This document shows positions 6,220-7,246 of a stretch of 7,246 nucleotides of DNA, one piece after another. Position numbers and translations under genes: made by a program. The DNA is from Actinomycetota bacterium. GTDB lineage: Bacteria > Actinomycetota > Thermoleophilia > Gaiellales > Gaiellaceae. The first letter of the stretch is position 1, and each line of letters starts with the position of its first letter. The stretch is taken from positions 1-7,246 of the forward strand of contig JACCWU010000227.1 of the NCBI GenBank assembly GCA_013697465.1, given 5' to 3'. The notes under the pieces are model-generated. The model did not search any database. It had not been told where the DNA came from and saw only the letters and a program-made list of their open reading frames with translations.

Positions 6220-6995
6220 GGCCTCGGGCTCGTGCGCTCGAAGACGATCTCGGTCGACCCGAGCGTGATCGTGTCGCCCTCTTCGAGCCGCTCCTTGGAG
6301 ACGCGCTTCCCGTTCAGCACGGTGCCGTTGGTCGAGCCCAGGTCGACGACCGCGTAGGCATCACCTGCTCGACGTACCTCCGCATGCTTGCGGGAGACGT
6401 TGAGATCGGCGACCCGGACGTCGCAGTCCCGGGAACGGCCCAGCACGATGCGGTCCTTTCGGAGCTCGTGCGACTTCCCGTCGACCCGCAGCGCATAGCG
6501 GACGGGCTCCGGCTCCGGCTCGGGTTCCGGCTCCGGCTCCGGCACGGGAGCAGGGGCCTTGTAGATCATCGTCTGCGCCGGCTGCTCGAGCGGAAGCTCC
6601 GGAGGTGCGGGAACCTCGGCGTCGTCCGCCGCGACGAGCCGTGTCGCGATCCCGAACTCCCCGACTGCGAGATCGTCGTCCGCTGTGATCAGCACCCGGG
6701 GAGGCGTCAGGAGGGCGTACTTCTCGCGGCGTGCGTGCTCGGCCAGGTACTCCTGGAGCTCGCCGACGAGCGAGCCTTCGTAGCCCGAGAACTGCTTGCG
6801 GTCCGGCGGCGAGAGATAGAGGGTGTACTCGTTCGGCACATACACGCGCGACACCGAGACGCTCCGGTGGTCGTCCATCTCCTTCACGAGCTTGCGAGCG
6901 AGCTCGATCGGTTGCACATGCGTCCGGAACGCGCGGCCGAAGATCCCCTCGAAGAGACCTTCGATTCGGGTTTCGATGTTGCGCAGCACGCTCAT
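6216..6995 (-). CDS. fhaA: FhaA: DUF3662 plus FHA-domain phosphothreonine-binding protein
   Basis: This 259-residue cytoplasmic adaptor has the DUF3662 (FhaA N-terminal) domain at about residues 1-118, a linker at about 119-166 and a C-terminal FHA domain at about 168-255. The N-terminus (RNIETRIEGLFEGIF, then VQPIELARKL) fits the family start, which supports the ATG at 6995. The FHA domain shows the phospho-Thr pocket: G186-R187, S201-R-K-H204, and STNGT at 221-225 followed by N228-G229. The linker holds a Pro-Glu repeat (152-164) and a Thr in the context QTMIY (T142). In mycobacteria, FhaA binds phosphorylated partners of PknB, including the MviN pseudokinase domain, to control peptidoglycan synthesis. 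The mycobacterial protein is about twice as long, mostly because of a longer linker. The gene is first in the cluster and its TGA overlaps the GTG of fhaB by 4 bases. Confidence 0.93.
   Translation of the reverse strand: MSVLRNIETRIEGLFEGIFGRAFRTHVQPIELARKLVKEMDDHRSVSVSRVYVPNEYTLYLSPPDRKQFSGYEGSLVGELQEYLAEHARREKYALLTPPRVLITADDDLAVGEFGIATRLVAADDAEVPAPPELPLEQPAQTMIYKAPAPVPEPEPEPEPEPEPVRYALRVDGKSHELRKDRIVLGRSRDCDVRVADLNVSRKHAEVRRAGDAYAVVDLGSTNGTVLNGKRVSKERLEEGDTITLGSTEIVFERTSPRP
6505..6540. repeat. Tandem hexamer repeat coding the Pro-Glu linker of FhaA
   Basis: Six head-to-tail copies of a 6-base unit lie inside fhaA. On the plus strand they read GGCTCC with two variants, GGCTCG and GGTTCC. 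On the coding strand each unit gives Glu-Pro, producing the (PE)n stretch between the two domains of FhaA. Gain or loss of one unit keeps the frame and changes the linker by two residues, so linker length may vary between relatives. Confidence 0.85.
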
Positions 6996-7045
6996 TGCGA
7001 CCCGAGGATGATGGCTGCGCTCGTGTTGGAACCGCGTTGTGTCAT
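6992..7045 (-). other. Possible 17-codon upstream ORF overlapping the fhaA start
   Basis: An ATG at 7045 opens a 17-codon frame (MTQRGSNTSAAIILGSQ) whose TGA overlaps the fhaA start codon as ATGA, the same 4-base coupling seen inside the operon. A purine-rich GGAGGGGG run (7058-7065) lies 12-15 bases upstream of its ATG, somewhat far for an ideal ribosome binding site. fhaA itself has no strong Shine-Dalgarno sequence just upstream, so ribosomes finishing this ORF could start fhaA. A short open frame in GC-rich sequence is common by chance, so this is only a candidate leader ORF. Confidence 0.2.
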
Positions 7046-7050
7046 ACGGC

Positions 7051-7061
7051 GGGGAGTCCCC
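7051..7061. repeat. 11-base palindrome GGGGA-N-TCCCC upstream of fhaA
   Basis: A perfect inverted repeat with 5-base arms around one central base lies in the short gap before fhaA. It adjoins a GGAGG-like run on the minus strand (7061-7065). It could be a small operator or a weak hairpin near the 5' end of the cluster's mRNA. The sequence alone cannot distinguish a function from chance in GC-rich DNA. Confidence 0.4.
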
Positions 7062-7076
7062 CTCCGAGCGACGAGT

Positions 7077-7246
7077 CTAGCGGGCGATCCTGGCGGAAAA
7101 CGCCGCTGCGGTGCCCCAGACTGCGACGGCGAGCGCTATCGCCGCGACTCCCGTGCCGACGGCGAGGGCGCATGCCACCAGCGTAACGCCGACCGCGGCC
7201 ACGCCGAACTGCGAGTGCCTGCGCGCCCAGGGGAGGAGTCCTGCAG
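7077..7246 (-). CDS. C-terminal fragment of a putative membrane protein, cut by the right window edge
   Basis: An open frame enters at the right edge (first full codon at 7244) and ends at a TAG at 7077-7079, giving 55 visible residues. The fragment starts with a short basic stretch (ARRHSQ), followed by about 35 hydrophobic residues rich in Ala, Val, Leu and Gly (roughly residues 13-49), then a basic tail ending ARIAR. That is enough for one long or two short membrane helices. About 84% of third codon positions are G or C, as expected for a gene in this GC-rich DNA. The start lies outside the window and I do not recognise the family. It is on the same strand as the fhaA-pknB genes and ends 81 bases before fhaA, so it could be co-transcribed with them or be the last gene of a separate unit. 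A chance open frame cannot be ruled out at this length. Confidence 0.5.
   Translation of the reverse strand, partial: AGLLPWARRHSQFGVAAVGVTLVACALAVGTGVAAIALAVAVWGTAAAFSARIAR

Noticed and set aside
7074..7079. TAGACT as a minus-strand -10 promoter element before fhaA
   Set aside because: It fits the loose TAnnnT pattern but overlaps the stop of the upstream frame and has no convincing -35 at normal spacing, so it is not distinguishable from chance.

Overview
The window holds one densely packed, GC-rich gene cluster read entirely on the minus strand. In transcription order (right to left) it runs fhaA, fhaB, pstP, rodA, pbpA, pknB. This is the conserved actinobacterial cluster that couples a PASTA-domain Ser/Thr kinase and its phosphatase to peptidoglycan synthesis during growth and division. 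The order matches the well-known mycobacterial cluster except that pknA, normally between pbpA and pknB, is missing. The order, high GC content and domain types point to Actinomycetota. The missing pknA, a short FhaA linker and a PstP without an extracellular domain suggest a lineage outside the Mycobacteriales, possibly a deep-branching class such as Thermoleophilia. That placement is inference and no marker gene settles it.

Layout: positions 7077-7246 carry the C-terminal end of a hydrophobic, unrecognised protein that continues past the right edge. An 81-base gap (6996-7076) follows, with an 11-base palindrome and a 17-codon ORF whose stop overlaps the fhaA start. The six genes then fill 6995 down to 47 with almost no spacing. 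Three junctions are 4-base start/stop overlaps (GTGA, ATGA, TTGA), one gap is 4 bases and one is 12. This strongly suggests a single transcription unit with coupled translation. The left 46 bases contain two palindromes and no resolved gene.

How the genes fit together: PknB is predicted to sense muropeptides or lipid II through four extracellular PASTA repeats and to phosphorylate cytoplasmic partners on Thr. FhaA and FhaB carry phospho-Thr-binding FHA domains that would dock on those sites. PstP, a membrane-anchored PP2C phosphatase, reverses the signal. RodA (SEDS glycosyltransferase) and PbpA (class B transpeptidase) form the peptidoglycan polymerase/crosslinker pair that the signalling genes are thought to control.

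I found no mobile element, CRISPR array, RNA gene or evidence of a wholly new system. The points worth a second look are variations on a known theme: loss of pknA, a glutamate at a usual activation-loop phosphosite of PknB, a two-cysteine insertion in an outer loop of RodA, and a PstP that ends just after its membrane helix.
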